Assembly (NCBI RefSeq): GCF_902712915.1
Contig: NZ_CACTIA010000005.1
Location: 868,001-932,000 of the forward strand
DNA length: 64,000 nt
Direction of reading: 5' to 3'
Origin: Acidiphilium sp. C61
GTDB taxonomy: Bacteria > Pseudomonadota > Alphaproteobacteria > Acetobacterales > Acetobacteraceae
This document shows, one piece after another, positions 8,546 to 15,891 of the stretch (its first letter is position 1; each line of letters opens with the position of its first letter). A model generated the notes under the pieces. That model was not told where the DNA came from. It made no database searches and saw nothing but the letters and a program-made list of their open reading frames with translations. The translations under genes were made by a program, and so were the position numbers.

Positions 8546-8947
8546 TCAGTGGACAATATTCAGGCTGACATTGCCAGAAGATGCGGGATTCGGTGCGGAT
8601 ATCCGACCGGGCCCCACTTCGTCCCAAAGGAGGACGGCGTTGCCACCCTTCGATTGCGGCGAGAGCGACGGAGCGACCGACGGAATACCTTGCGCCGTGG
8701 CCGAGGACATCTGCTGAACCGAGAGCGGTGACAGCGGCAGGCCGATCTTCTGGATGGTGACGAGCTCGACATGATCGGCGGGCCGCCCTATCCGATCGAT
8801 CCCCTGCGCCCGCGCAAGCCCGGGGGCAAGCGCGCCGAGGGCGACCGCCAGGCCGAGCAGGAGGCGCAAGAAAAGCGAATTGCCCGGTGCTCGGCAGAGT
8901 GGACTCACGTCTCTATGCATTTTTTGCATCATCGAATTCCATCTCAC
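8546..8947 (-). CDS. Small secreted protein of the QN-repeat operon
   Basis: 133 residues, not recognised. The signal peptide has the hydrophobic core LFLRLLLGLAVALGALAPGLARA, with cleavage expected before QGID. The mature part is short and Pro/Ser-rich. It ends in SGNVSLNIVH, which resembles the ending VVNITLNH of the small QN protein encoded at 10429. The start is a GTG whose bases overlap the stop of the preceding gene (GTGA), so translation is coupled; internal ATGs at 8932 and 8929 are alternatives. The shared C-terminal style suggests it is a fibre component or a cap. This is inference. Confidence 0.55.
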   Translation of the reverse strand: MRWNSMMQKMHRDVSPLCRAPGNSLFLRLLLGLAVALGALAPGLARAQGIDRIGRPADHVELVTIQKIGLPLSPLSVQQMSSATAQGIPSVAPSLSPQSKGGNAVLLWDEVGPGRISAPNPASSGNVSLNIVH

Positions 8948-9684
8948 CGTGGCAACAGGGACTGTATCACATGGTTGGACTGGGCAGCGTTCACGAGTTG
9001 GGTCTGCATCCCGCTGATGTCGATGTTGAGCGTGCGGGTTTGCTGGATGATCTGGCCATTCACCGGGTTCTGGATCAGCGTCGACATTCCAGCGGAGCCG
9101 ACCGTATTGGCAATCGTCGTATAAAGCTGCTGACCCGATACCCCACCGCCGTTGCCGCCCGCCTGCGGAACGAGGCTGGTGAAGGTCGTGCCCGTCGGCG
9201 TCGAACTCTGCGTATTGATCACGCCGGACGGGTTGGCCTTATTCCTGACATCGCTGAACGAGGAAACCGGCAGCGGGGTCTGGGACGTGGCGGAGAAACT
9301 CTGCCCGTTCAGGGCGCTGCTGACGGTGTCGGGCGCAACCTGGCGGAAGGCCGGCGAAATCTGCTGGGTCAGGTGATTGATGTCGCCTGAAAGGGTCTGC
9401 ACAGCTTGGCCGTTGACCAGCGTCTGGATCGAAAAGCCGAAATCGATCCCGATGCCGCGATCATTGGGCAGCGAAAACCCGCCGCGCATGCCGGCAAGCG
9501 CCGTATCCGGCACAATGGCCATGCCGCGCGAGGGAAAAGCGGCGGCGCTGGTGGAAGCGGCAATACCCGGCGAGACCCCGCCGTGCGGACTGTCCGCGGC
9601 CGATGCCCGGCCGGGAGCGAGAGGCAGGAGACTGGCGGTACCCAGAAGCATGATCAGCATCGAGCGTGACATGACGCGCACCAT
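8944..9684 (-). CDS. Secreted protein with one QN-type module
   Basis: About 246 residues with a signal peptide (MLIMLLGTASLLPLAPGRASA). The mature chain is Ser/Thr/Gln/Asn-rich. Near the C-terminus lies one copy of the operon's module (LIQNPVNGQIIQQTRTLNI), comparable to VIQNTGNNALFQTSTVVNI in the small QN protein. A second similar strand pair (LVNGQAVQTLSGDI) is nearer the N-terminus. ATGs at 9684 and 9672 are both possible; a GGGA lies just before the first. The stop overlaps the next gene, and the start lies 4 bases after the C39 peptidase stop. By position it resembles FapE of Pseudomonas, which also follows the C39 gene fapD, but I cannot show homology by eye. Confidence 0.55.
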   Translation of the reverse strand: MVRVMSRSMLIMLLGTASLLPLAPGRASAADSPHGGVSPGIAASTSAAAFPSRGMAIVPDTALAGMRGGFSLPNDRGIGIDFGFSIQTLVNGQAVQTLSGDINHLTQQISPAFRQVAPDTVSSALNGQSFSATSQTPLPVSSFSDVRNKANPSGVINTQSSTPTGTTFTSLVPQAGGNGGGVSGQQLYTTIANTVGSAGMSTLIQNPVNGQIIQQTRTLNIDISGMQTQLVNAAQSNHVIQSLLPR

Positions 9685-9688
9685 TTCC

Positions 9689-10405
9689 CTAGAATGTATT
9701 TTGCAGCTGCCAGCCATTGGCCGGCAGTCCGAGATCGCGAAGCTGGAAGTGAGCCAGGGAGACCGGCGGCTGCGGCACAGCCTGCCAGACCGTCGGATTA
9801 TTAAAGGCGAGCCTCGCCTGCGACAGATCGGAGGTGATGGCAAAGAAAATGCCACTCCACTGTTTCGCGAAGGTGGCGACCGGTTCTGCCCGCAGGCCAA
9901 GGCTGGGATCGGAGATCAGTACTTCGCCGTTGCTCACCCCGCGGACGAGAACGAAATGATGGTAGCCGTGATAGTCGATCAGAACGATCGCCGGCACCCG
10001 AATCTGGCTCAATTTCGCAAGGCTTGCCTTGAACCCGTTCGATGGAATGTGATGCCTTGCGAGATAGTTTTTCATGTCGAGCAGGGAAAAGCCGAGCCGG
10101 CGGATCTTCGCCTGGTCGCCATGCCGATACATGCTTTTGAAAACCGATTCCTCGGTGACCGGCACGTCATAGACATAAGTCAGCAATGTCGCGAGCGCCG
10201 CAGAGCCGCAGGAAAAATCGTATTTCTGATGCACCGTGCTGGTGAATTTCATGTCCTGCCAGCTGCGCACTTGCATATGTGTGCCGCTGATCGCGGTGTT
10301 GGGCAGGGCAAACTGCAAGGCATCAGCCCTGGCCTGCACGGATGCAAGGCAGGACGCCGCAATCAACGCCACGGTTCCGGCAAACCTGACAAACGTCCCT
10401 GACAT
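9689..10405 (-). CDS. C39-like cysteine peptidase, exported (FapD-like)
   Basis: 238 residues with an N-terminal signal peptide (cleavage near ASVQARA-DA). The C39 fold residues are all visible: catalytic Cys66 in QKYDFSCGSAALATLL, His150 in GYHHFVLVRGV and Asp166 in LISDPSLG. C39 domains usually sit on ABC exporters and clip double-glycine leaders. Here the domain is free-standing and Sec-exported, as in the FapD peptidase of Pseudomonas functional-amyloid operons. The gene lies between genes for QN-repeat proteins, supporting a role in processing or licensing their secretion. No transporter domain is attached or encoded nearby. Confidence is high for the fold, moderate for the role. Confidence 0.8.
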   Translation of the reverse strand: MSGTFVRFAGTVALIAASCLASVQARADALQFALPNTAISGTHMQVRSWQDMKFTSTVHQKYDFSCGSAALATLLTYVYDVPVTEESVFKSMYRHGDQAKIRRLGFSLLDMKNYLARHHIPSNGFKASLAKLSQIRVPAIVLIDYHGYHHFVLVRGVSNGEVLISDPSLGLRAEPVATFAKQWSGIFFAITSDLSQARLAFNNPTVWQAVPQPPVSLAHFQLRDLGLPANGWQLQNTF

Positions 10406-10428
10406 CGCCGATCGCCCCCGACTGCAGC

Positions 10429-10749
10429 TCAGTGATTGAGCGTGATGTTCACGACCGTCGAGGTCTGGAACAGCGCGTTGTTGCCGGTATTCTGGATGAC
10501 CGTGGTCAGCCCCTGATTGCCGGAAACCGAATTCGTGTTGGAAATCGTGCCGGTGGTGCCGGACGCGGTGTTACCGAAGGACGTTGCCGAAAGCTGGCTC
10601 GCCGGAATGTCCCGACCATGCGAGGCCGCCAGCGCCGAGGTGGACACCGGGGTGCCGAACAGATTGCCGCCGCCAGCTGCATATCCGGCAACCGGAAGTG
10701 CGAACACCGCCATCGAGATGATGCAAAATGCTTTGATTGTTTTTGCCAT
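10429..10749 (-). CDS. Small secreted QN-motif protein (possible nucleator or minor fibre subunit)
   Basis: 106 residues from the ATG at 10749, which has AGGAG 9 bases upstream; the open frame extends to 10779 but without a ribosome site. The signal peptide (IKAFCIISMAVFALPVAGYAA) is followed by a Gly-rich segment, a Ser/Thr/Asn-rich middle and one QN module at the end (QGLTTVIQNTGNNALFQTST). It lies 66 bases after the larger QN-repeat gene and 23 before the C39 gene. A short single-module subunit beside a multi-module one is the arrangement of nucleator and main subunit in curli and Fap; that analogy is inference. Confidence 0.6.
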   Translation of the reverse strand: MAKTIKAFCIISMAVFALPVAGYAAGGGNLFGTPVSTSALAASHGRDIPASQLSATSFGNTASGTTGTISNTNSVSGNQGLTTVIQNTGNNALFQTSTVVNITLNH

Positions 10750-10815
10750 GGACGCCGCTCCTGAGGAAAATGCGTGCACACCCGCAGGGTGTGCACGCCA
10801 GGCTGACAGGCGGTA

Positions 10816-11832
10816 TTAGCGAACCGCAGCCACCGAAACGGAGTTCTGGATCAGGCTGTTGGCGCCGGCATTCTGCGAGGCCTGGAGCACGCCCTGCGCA
10901 CCGTTGAAGGAGCTGTCCATGTTCACCTTCGCCGAACCGTTCGCGAGGTTCGCGGTGTTGCAATAGACGCCGCCACCCTGCACCGCGACGGCAACCGCAC
11001 CGGCCAGCGTGTTGCTGCTCGCGGCGGTCAGCTTCACCGTGCCGACAGCGGTCGAGTTCTGCATCAGGCTGTTCGCGCCGGAGTTCTGGTTGACGTTGAT
11101 CACGCCATTGGCGTTGTTGAACGAACCATTATCGATCGTCGACGACGCGTTGCTGCTGTGTTCACGGGCATAATTGCCCGCAACGTAGCCGATGTTGCCC
11201 GAAGCGGCGAGCGAGCCGGCCAGCGTGCCTTCGGTGCCGTTGATCGGGCTAACCGCCGCAACAGCCGCGGAGTTCTGCAGCAGGCTGTTGTTGCCGGCAT
11301 TCTGGTTCAGCTGGCCGACGCCATTGAAGCCCTGGTACGAGTTGCTGACCGTGGCGGACTGGGTCACCGTGCCGTCGTCATTGTCCCAGCCGCTGCGCGG
11401 GCCAACCTCGTCCTCGTTGCCCATCACGCCACCGTTATTGCCGGCGAGCGCAACCGCAAGGCCGCCACCAATCGTGTGGCTCCGGTTCGACGGGTTGTGA
11501 ACATAAGCAAGGGCCAAGGTGTTCTGCAGCTGGCTGTTGGCACCCGCGTTCTGAGCCTGGTTCGAGACACCCTTGGTGCCCGAGTTGTAGGAATTGCTCA
11601 GATTGGCCGAGCTGGTCTGGCGGTGCATGTTGGCTTCGTTGCCGGCAACGTTGCCGGAATTGCCGGCGGCGGCCAGGGCAACATACGCATCGATGGTCAT
11701 CGACTTGGTGGAATGACCACCATTCTTGCCGTTATGACCCGAGCCGCCATCGTCACCATTGCGGGCGAAAGCAATAACCGGGGTCGCTGCAATGATGGAA
11801 AGGGCCGCGCCCATCAGAAGAATTTTACGCAT
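10816..11832 (-). CDS. Secreted protein with four QN repeats (amyloid-like fibre subunit)
   Basis: About 338 residues from the ATG at 11832, where a signal peptide begins (MRKILLMGAALSIIAATPVIAFA). Four modules recur every 70-80 residues, each with the pattern QNxGxNSxxQNSxxVAx[61 protein letters not shown] and [19 protein letters not shown]. Linkers are Gly/Asn/Ser-rich. Regularly spaced Gln-Asn strands are the hallmark of curli (CsgA) and Fap fibre subunits, so a secreted functional amyloid is the best reading. It is the first gene behind a near-consensus sigma54 promoter at 11940-11955 with a leader of roughly 95 bases. Start alternatives upstream (to 11919) would spoil the signal peptide. 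Confidence 0.72.
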   Translation of the reverse strand: MRKILLMGAALSIIAATPVIAFARNGDDGGSGHNGKNGGHSTKSMTIDAYVALAAAGNSGNVAGNEANMHRQTSSANLSNSYNSGTKGVSNQAQNAGANSQLQNTLALAYVHNPSNRSHTIGGGLAVALAGNNGGVMGNEDEVGPRSGWDNDDGTVTQSATVSNSYQGFNGVGQLNQNAGNNSLLQNSAAVAAVSPINGTEGTLAGSLAASGNIGYVAGNYAREHSSNASSTIDNGSFNNANGVINVNQNSGANSLMQNSTAVGTVKLTAASSNTLAGAVAVAVQGGGVYCNTANLANGSAKVNMDSSFNGAQGVLQASQNAGANSLIQNSVSVAAVR

Positions 11833-11939
11833 GACAATAATCTCCACTTCCCTAAGGGTTGGCCACGCCATTTTCTTTGACGAAGCCCTTGTTACATTCA
11901 TTACAAACTGATTTTTCATTCAGCCTGTATTTTTTATCT

Positions 11940-11955
11940 AGCAACCATCGTGCCA
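11940..11955 (-). promoter_or_regulatory. Sigma54 (-24/-12) promoter of the QN-repeat operon
   Basis: Read on the minus strand the sequence is TGGCACGATGGTTGCT, a perfect match to the RpoN consensus TGGCACG-N4-TTGCW. It lies about 110 bases before the ATG at 11832, and a dedicated sigma54 activator gene is adjacent. A/T-rich DNA surrounds it (11960-12046), favourable for looping. Confidence 0.88.
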
Positions 11956-12046
11956 AGTTTATTTGCTTTTTTATTTTATTTGTTTTCAATGATTTTTAGA
12001 TTTTTTAAAGTATATTTAAACGTGAATACAATTATCTTGGCTGGAA

Positions 12047-12067
12047 TGTTACGTATTGAGTTACGTC
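12047..12067. promoter_or_regulatory. Candidate activator-binding site (UAS) for the minus-strand operon
   Basis: Two GTTACGT half-sites separated by a short spacer lie about 92 bases upstream of the -24 element at 11955 and overlap the stop codon of the activator gene. A similar site with GTTACG and GTGACGCC half-sites is found about the same distance (95 bases) upstream of the other sigma54 promoter. Similarity and matched spacing suggest enhancer sites for the activator encoded between them. Found by eye; tentative. Confidence 0.45.
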
Positions 12068-13245
12068 TTTGGTGTCGGGTCGGCGTAACAGTCATGATCG
12101 TACTGGCGGCATTCGTTACGAATGTCCTGGATTGTCTGATCGAGCTTGAACCTCTCGATCAGGCGGTAGATCGTCATTCTGGAAATGCCGAGATTCTCTG
12201 CAGCTTCGGTCAGGTTGCCGCCGCAGCGGCGGATCATGTCGACCAGCTCGCTGCGCCGCTCGGTATTTGAACGGCGTCGATCCGCACGAGGCCGCCGCAC
12301 CGTGTCATTTGCCGGGCTCGGCGGCTGGATGGGCGCGGGTGCCGCGACCAGATCCGGAACGAAGCCGTCCTCCAGATCACCGACATCGATCACGTCATCG
12401 TCGCAGACCACAACCGCCCGCTGGATCGCAGCCATCAATTCGCGAATGTTGCCGGGCCAGCCGTAGGACAGGAGGCGACGCTGCGCCGCCTCGGTGAAAT
12501 TCATCTCGTCCCGCCCCATTTCCGCGGCAAACTTGCGCAGGAAAAATAGCGCGAGCGTGAGGATGTCATGCCCACGCTCACGCAGCGGCGGGCTGTGGAT
12601 CGTCAGCACCTTGAGGCGGAAGAAAAGATCGCTTCGGAACGTGCCCGCTTCGATCAGGCTGGCGAAATCCACATTGGTCGCCGAGACGATTCGTACATCA
12701 ACCGGGATCTGATCGACCCCGCCGACCAGCTGGATCGTCTTTTCCTGAAGAACGCGCAGGAGATATCCCTGCATGTCCGCCGGCAGATGACCAACCTCGT
12801 CGAGAAACAGCGTGCCGCCCTGCGCCGCCTCGATAATGCCTTTCTTGCGGCTCACCGCGCCGGTGAACGCACCCTTTTCATAGCCGAACAGTTCCGACGC
12901 GATCAGCGTCGGCGGGATCGCGGCGCAGTTGATCACACGAAACGGACCGTGTGCCCGCGGTGAGCGATCGTGGATCGCGTGCGCGATCAGCTCCTTGCCG
13001 GTCCCTGTCTCGCCGGTGATCAGAACCGGCGCATCGCTCGACGCATATTTGCGGATCAGGTTGAATATCGTGCGAATTTGCGGGCTGTCGCCGACGATGC
13101 ACCGCTCGGAGCCAGACTGGAGCACCGCGGCGATCTTGGCCTCGTCGATTTCTCTCTGCACATCGCTGCGCCCGCTCGTGCTGGAGGGAAAGGACCCACG
13201 ATAGGCAGCGGCCGGAGATCTCTCAGAGTATCCCGTGCGTATCAT
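12061..13245 (-). CDS. Sigma54-dependent activator without a sensor domain
   Basis: 394 residues. The AAA+ core begins near residue 48 ([12 protein letters not shown]) and includes Walker A GETGTGKE (78-85) and the sigma54-contact loop [13 protein letters not shown] (125-130), then Walker [11 protein letters not shown] and the sensor/arginine region [18 protein letters not shown]. The C-terminus has a Fis-type helix-turn-helix ([19 protein letters not shown]). The first 45 residues hold no receiver, GAF or PAS domain, so activity may be set by abundance or by another protein, as for PspF-type activators. The ATG has CGGAGAATC 8 bases upstream. The gene lies between two sigma54 promoters that drive QN-repeat genes and almost certainly controls both. 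A palindrome at 13305 may serve autoregulation. Confidence 0.9.
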   Translation of the reverse strand: MIRTGYSERSPAAAYRGSFPSSTSGRSDVQREIDEAKIAAVLQSGSERCIVGDSPQIRTIFNLIRKYASSDAPVLITGETGTGKELIAHAIHDRSPRAHGPFRVINCAAIPPTLIASELFGYEKGAFTGAVSRKKGIIEAAQGGTLFLDEVGHLPADMQGYLLRVLQEKTIQLVGGVDQIPVDVRIVSATNVDFASLIEAGTFRSDLFFRLKVLTIHSPPLRERGHDILTLALFFLRKFAAEMGRDEMNFTEAAQRRLLSYGWPGNIRELMAAIQRAVVVCDDDVIDVGDLEDGFVPDLVAAPAPIQPPSPANDTVRRPRADRRRSNTERRSELVDMIRRCGGNLTEAAENLGISRMTIYRLIERFKLDQTIQDIRNECRQYDHDCYADPTPKT

Positions 13246-13304
13246 TAAAAAGATTCTCCGGTCCCAAAATTTATGTTTAATCCTGTCCTCGTCTTAATAA
13301 TTAC

Positions 13305-13320
13305 GCGTCACTGATGACGC
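13305..13320. promoter_or_regulatory. Palindrome upstream of the sigma54 activator gene
   Basis: GCGTCA-CTGA-TGACGC, a perfect 6-4-6 inverted repeat 60 bases before the activator ATG. Its GCGTCA half-site is also present in the candidate enhancer at 13445-13464 (as TGACGC), so it may be an autoregulatory binding site. Confidence 0.4.
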
Positions 13321-13444
13321 AACACATTTTATACGTGTGTGACAAATTAAGAGATAACTTTGAGTAGAATTCGGACGTATTTTCATATTTTTTTAGGAAT
13401 ATAACTTTCCCGAAACATCCGGAAAATAACACAATCGAAAGTTG

Positions 13445-13464
13445 TGTTACGTTGTCGTGACGCC
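13445..13464. promoter_or_regulatory. Candidate activator-binding site (UAS) for the plus-strand QN gene
   Basis: TGTTACG and GTGACGCC half-sites in a 20-base span about 95 bases upstream of the -24 element at 13560. It resembles the site at 12047-12067 in sequence and in distance to its promoter. Tentative. Confidence 0.45.
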
Positions 13465-13559
13465 GCAATGGTGTCGAATTTCACCATACGCGGCGCCAGG
13501 AAACACCAGCCTTCCCGCTGAAAATTAACTTAAATCAATATGTTGTTTAATTATCGAGA

Positions 13560-13575
13560 TGGCATCAAAATTGCT
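13560..13575 (+). promoter_or_regulatory. Sigma54 (-24/-12) promoter of the plus-strand QN-repeat gene
   Basis: TGGCATCAAAATTGCT fits TGGCACG-N4-TTGCW with intact GG and GC dinucleotides at the required 10-base spacing. It lies 78 bases before the ATG at 13653 on the other side of the activator gene. Confidence 0.85.
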
Positions 13576-13652
13576 TAGGGAAATTTTAGAACAGAAATCT
13601 CAATTTTTATCCGTATCTGCCGAGTGCAGATCAAGACAGGGCGAGGCAAACA

Positions 13653-15026
13653 ATGAAACAAAAAACAAGAATTCTATTTGGGATATCGTCGGCCTTGATT
13701 TTCAGCGTGGCTGCGCACGCCGGGAATCAGTCGATCGAGAATTATATAAGTCTTGCCGCATCTCAGAATAATGCGCGCTTGATCCATAATTTCTCGAATG
13801 ATGGTGGCGTCAATATCGCCGGACAGTGGCATTTCATCGCCTCTGCTGTGTCGAGCCGATCGTTCAACGAGAGCGCGGGGATTGGAACCAGCAGCCAGAA
13901 TGCGGGCGCGAACAGCGTGCTGCAGAATTCGGTCTCGCTCGCGTATATTGCGTCCTGCGGGATCTGCGTCGGGCCGACGATCGGCGGGCATGGGGTGGTG
14001 ATCGGCGCGGCCAGCAACATGGCGATTGCAGCCGGCAATCACGATTACCCCGGATATGGACAGGCAAACCCGGCATCCTCCGGCGGGCAGCCGGGAAATA
14101 ATGGCGGTTCAGGGACCGGTACTGGTTCCAGTGGCGGAACCGGATCGGGGACCGGCACGGGAACCGGCGGCGGAACCGGGTCAGGGACCGGCACGGGCTC
14201 CAGTGGCGGGACCGGATCGGGGACCGGCACGGGAACCGGCACGGGTTCCAGCGGCGGGACCGGGTCGGGGACCGGCACGGGTTCCAGCGGCGGAACCGGG
14301 TCGGGGACCGGCACGGGAACCGGCGGCGGAACCGGGTCGGGGACCGGCACGGGTTCCAGCGGCGGAACCGGGTCGGGGACCGGCACGGGAACCGGCGGCG
14401 GAACCGGATCGGGGACCGGAACGGGTTCGAATACTCAAAGCGGAGGGACGCCGGCCAGTTACGGCCTGACCGCACAGGGCAGCGATCCCTTTGCCACCGT
14501 CAGCCAGTCGTTCAACAACGATGTCGGTATCTTCTCCATCAACCAGAACGGTGGTGCGAACAGCACGGTCCAGACAGCAACGACCGTGGCGGCGCTTCAA
14601 ACCAAGGGATCGATCGGCGCCGCGACGGCCGCGGCAAGCGCACGGAATTCGGCGCATGCCCGGCGAAATACGTCCTACAGCATCGACACACCCACAACCT
14701 CGACAGTGCAGAACAGCATGGATCACTCCACCGGCGTGTTGAGCATTGCACAAAACACCGGATCGAATTCGATCGTGCAGAACGCAACGTCGGTCAGCTC
14801 CATCGACATGCAGAAGGCCAACACCCAGATGCTTGCCATGACCGCGGCGGCATCGTTCAACCAGGCATCGGTGAGCGGCAATTACGCGTCTTCGATTGAC
14901 CAGACGAACGGGGTGTCGATGGACCAGTCCTTTAACGGGACTAGCGGCGTTCTGATGGCTGCACAGAATGCCGGTGCAAACTCCATCATTCAGAACAGCG
15001 TCTCCGTAGCGTCGATCCGCCCGTAA
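13653..15026 (+). CDS. Secreted QN-repeat protein with a Gly-Thr tandem-repeat linker
   Basis: 457 residues. The signal peptide ([19 protein letters not shown]) starts at the ATG with GCGAGG upstream. There are four QN modules: [60 protein letters not shown] and [20 protein letters not shown]. Between the first and second lies a 110-residue low-complexity spacer (about residues 152-260) of alternating 12-residue units rich in Gly, Thr and Ser. The last module is nearly identical to the last module of the minus-strand QN protein (10816), so the two are paralogues and may co-assemble. It probably forms a surface fibre or adhesin with a flexible stalk. It has its own sigma54 promoter and a strong hairpin after the stop. 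Confidence 0.72.
   Translation: MKQKTRILFGISSALIFSVAAHAGNQSIENYISLAASQNNARLIHNFSNDGGVNIAGQWHFIASAVSSRSFNESAGIGTSSQNAGANSVLQNSVSLAYIASCGICVGPTIGGHGVVIGAASNMAIAAGNHDYPGYGQANPASSGGQPGNNGGSGTGTGSSGGTGSGTGTGTGGGTGSGTGTGSSGGTGSGTGTGTGTGSSGGTGSGTGTGSSGGTGSGTGTGTGGGTGSGTGTGSSGGTGSGTGTGTGGGTGSGTGTGSNTQSGGTPASYGLTAQGSDPFATVSQSFNNDVGIFSINQNGGANSTVQTATTVAALQTKGSIGAATAAASARNSAHARRNTSYSIDTPTTSTVQNSMDHSTGVLSIAQNTGSNSIVQNATSVSSIDMQKANTQMLAMTAAASFNQASVSGNYASSIDQTNGVSMDQSFNGTSGVLMAAQNAGANSIIQNSVSVASIRP
14110..14430 (+). repeat. In-frame tandem repeat, 36-bp units, inside the QN-repeat gene
   Basis: About nine copies of a 36-bp unit (with one shortened copy) encode alternating [12 protein letters not shown] and [12 protein letters not shown]. 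The unit length is a multiple of three, so gain or loss of copies changes linker length and keeps the reading frame. The copies are nearly identical at the DNA level, indicating recent slippage or recombination. Confidence 0.85.
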
Positions 15027-15042
15027 AGACGGCGCGGCAAGG

Positions 15043-15072
15043 GCTTTCCGGATCCGGCAGGATCCGGAAAGC
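15043..15072. terminator. Hairpin between convergent QN gene and phnV
   Basis: A perfect 13-bp inverted repeat (GCTTTCCGGATCC / GGATCCGGAAAGC) with the loop GGCA lies between two convergent genes, so it can act in both directions. No clear T run follows. Confidence 0.6.
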
Positions 15073-15081
15073 AATCATGCG

Positions 15082-15891
15082 TCATGGCTGGAACTCACCG
15101 TGCCATGACGTACGACGATTGAGCAGCGTCAGAACGAAAAACGCGCAGGCCAACAGAGCGGCACCCAGAGCGGCGCCCGCGTAGATATCCCCGCGATCGG
15201 TCAGGGCGAAGACCTCGACCGGCGCTGTCACCCATTGCGGTGGATAGAGCATGATCGATGCGCCGAGTTCGCCCATCGAAAGGGCGAAGCCGAGCGAAAG
15301 TGCAGCAAGGATCTGCGGCAGAAGCAGCGGCAGCGTGATCGTGAGCAGAACCCGGGGCGGCGATGCGCCAAGCGAACCGGCAATCTCTTCGAGGCTGTGC
15401 GGCAGTCGATCGAGGCCCGCGCTGATCGTCGCATAGGCATAGGCCATGACCAGGACGACATGGGCAAGGATGACCAGGAGCACGGTTCCGTTGAGCAGGA
15501 ACGGCTTGCGGCTGAAGGCGATCAGCATGGCAAGACCGATGGTCGAGGACGGCAGCGCGACCGGCAGGAAATAGAGCATGTCGAGCCCGCGGCGGAGGGA
15601 GGGTGGGCAGCCACGCACGACCAACGCCCCACCGCCTCCGAACAGAAGGGCAATGAACGAGGCGGCCACTCCCGTTGCGACACTGTGCAGCAGTGCCGCC
15701 CCCTGATCTCCCGCCGCCAGGGCGCGCGCGTGATGGAGCGTGAGACTGGACGGCAGCACCCCGTTCCATTGCCGGGTAAAGGCGGCCAGTAGCAGCAGGA
15801 GCAATGGCAGGCCGAAGATCAGGAAGAACAGCGTGGCCGTGGTAACAAGCGCGATTCGTCTTGTCGTCGGTTTGAATACCAGCATGCTCAT
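15082..15891 (-). CDS. phnV: Aminoethylphosphonate-type ABC transporter permease (PhnV-like)
   Basis: About 269 residues with six predicted membrane segments (first: LVTTATLFFLIFGLPLLLLLLAAF). The binding-protein-dependent permease motif is present (EEIAGSLGASPPRVLLTITLPLLLPQI), the EAA loop that docks on the ATPase. The start at 15891 is the ATG overlapping the stop of the upstream permease (ATGA). It is the last gene of a four-gene importer operon whose binding protein looks like PhnS. Fe(III)- or thiamine-type permeases share this fold; the substrate call rests on the neighbouring binding protein. Confidence 0.75.
   Translation of the reverse strand: MSMLVFKPTTRRIALVTTATLFFLIFGLPLLLLLLAAFTRQWNGVLPSSLTLHHARALAAGDQGAALLHSVATGVAASFIALLFGGGGALVVRGCPPSLRRGLDMLYFLPVALPSSTIGLAMLIAFSRKPFLLNGTVLLVILAHVVLVMAYAYATISAGLDRLPHSLEEIAGSLGASPPRVLLTITLPLLLPQILAALSLGFALSMGELGASIMLYPPQWVTAPVEVFALTDRGDIYAGAALGAALLACAFFVLTLLNRRTSWHGEFQP

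Larger units (their letters stand above)
13246..13652. other. A/T-rich control region between activator gene and plus-strand QN gene
   Basis: This is 407 bases with no supported gene. It holds a GCGTCA/TGACGC palindrome (13305-13320), a candidate enhancer site (13445-13464), a sigma54 promoter (13560-13575) and a leader of roughly 65 bases ending in the Shine-Dalgarno GCGAGG. The composition is clearly more A/T-rich than the surrounding genes. Confidence 0.6.

Noticed and set aside
14110..14430. Tandem repeats as a possible CRISPR array
   Set aside because: The units are contiguous 36-bp coding repeats without unique spacers, in frame within a secreted protein, and no cas gene is present.
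7913..15026. Calling the QN cluster a canonical Fap or curli operon
   Set aside because: No FapF-like barrel, CsgG-like pore or recognisable FapA/CsgE is present; only the subunit style and the C39 peptidase agree. The names would overstate the evidence.
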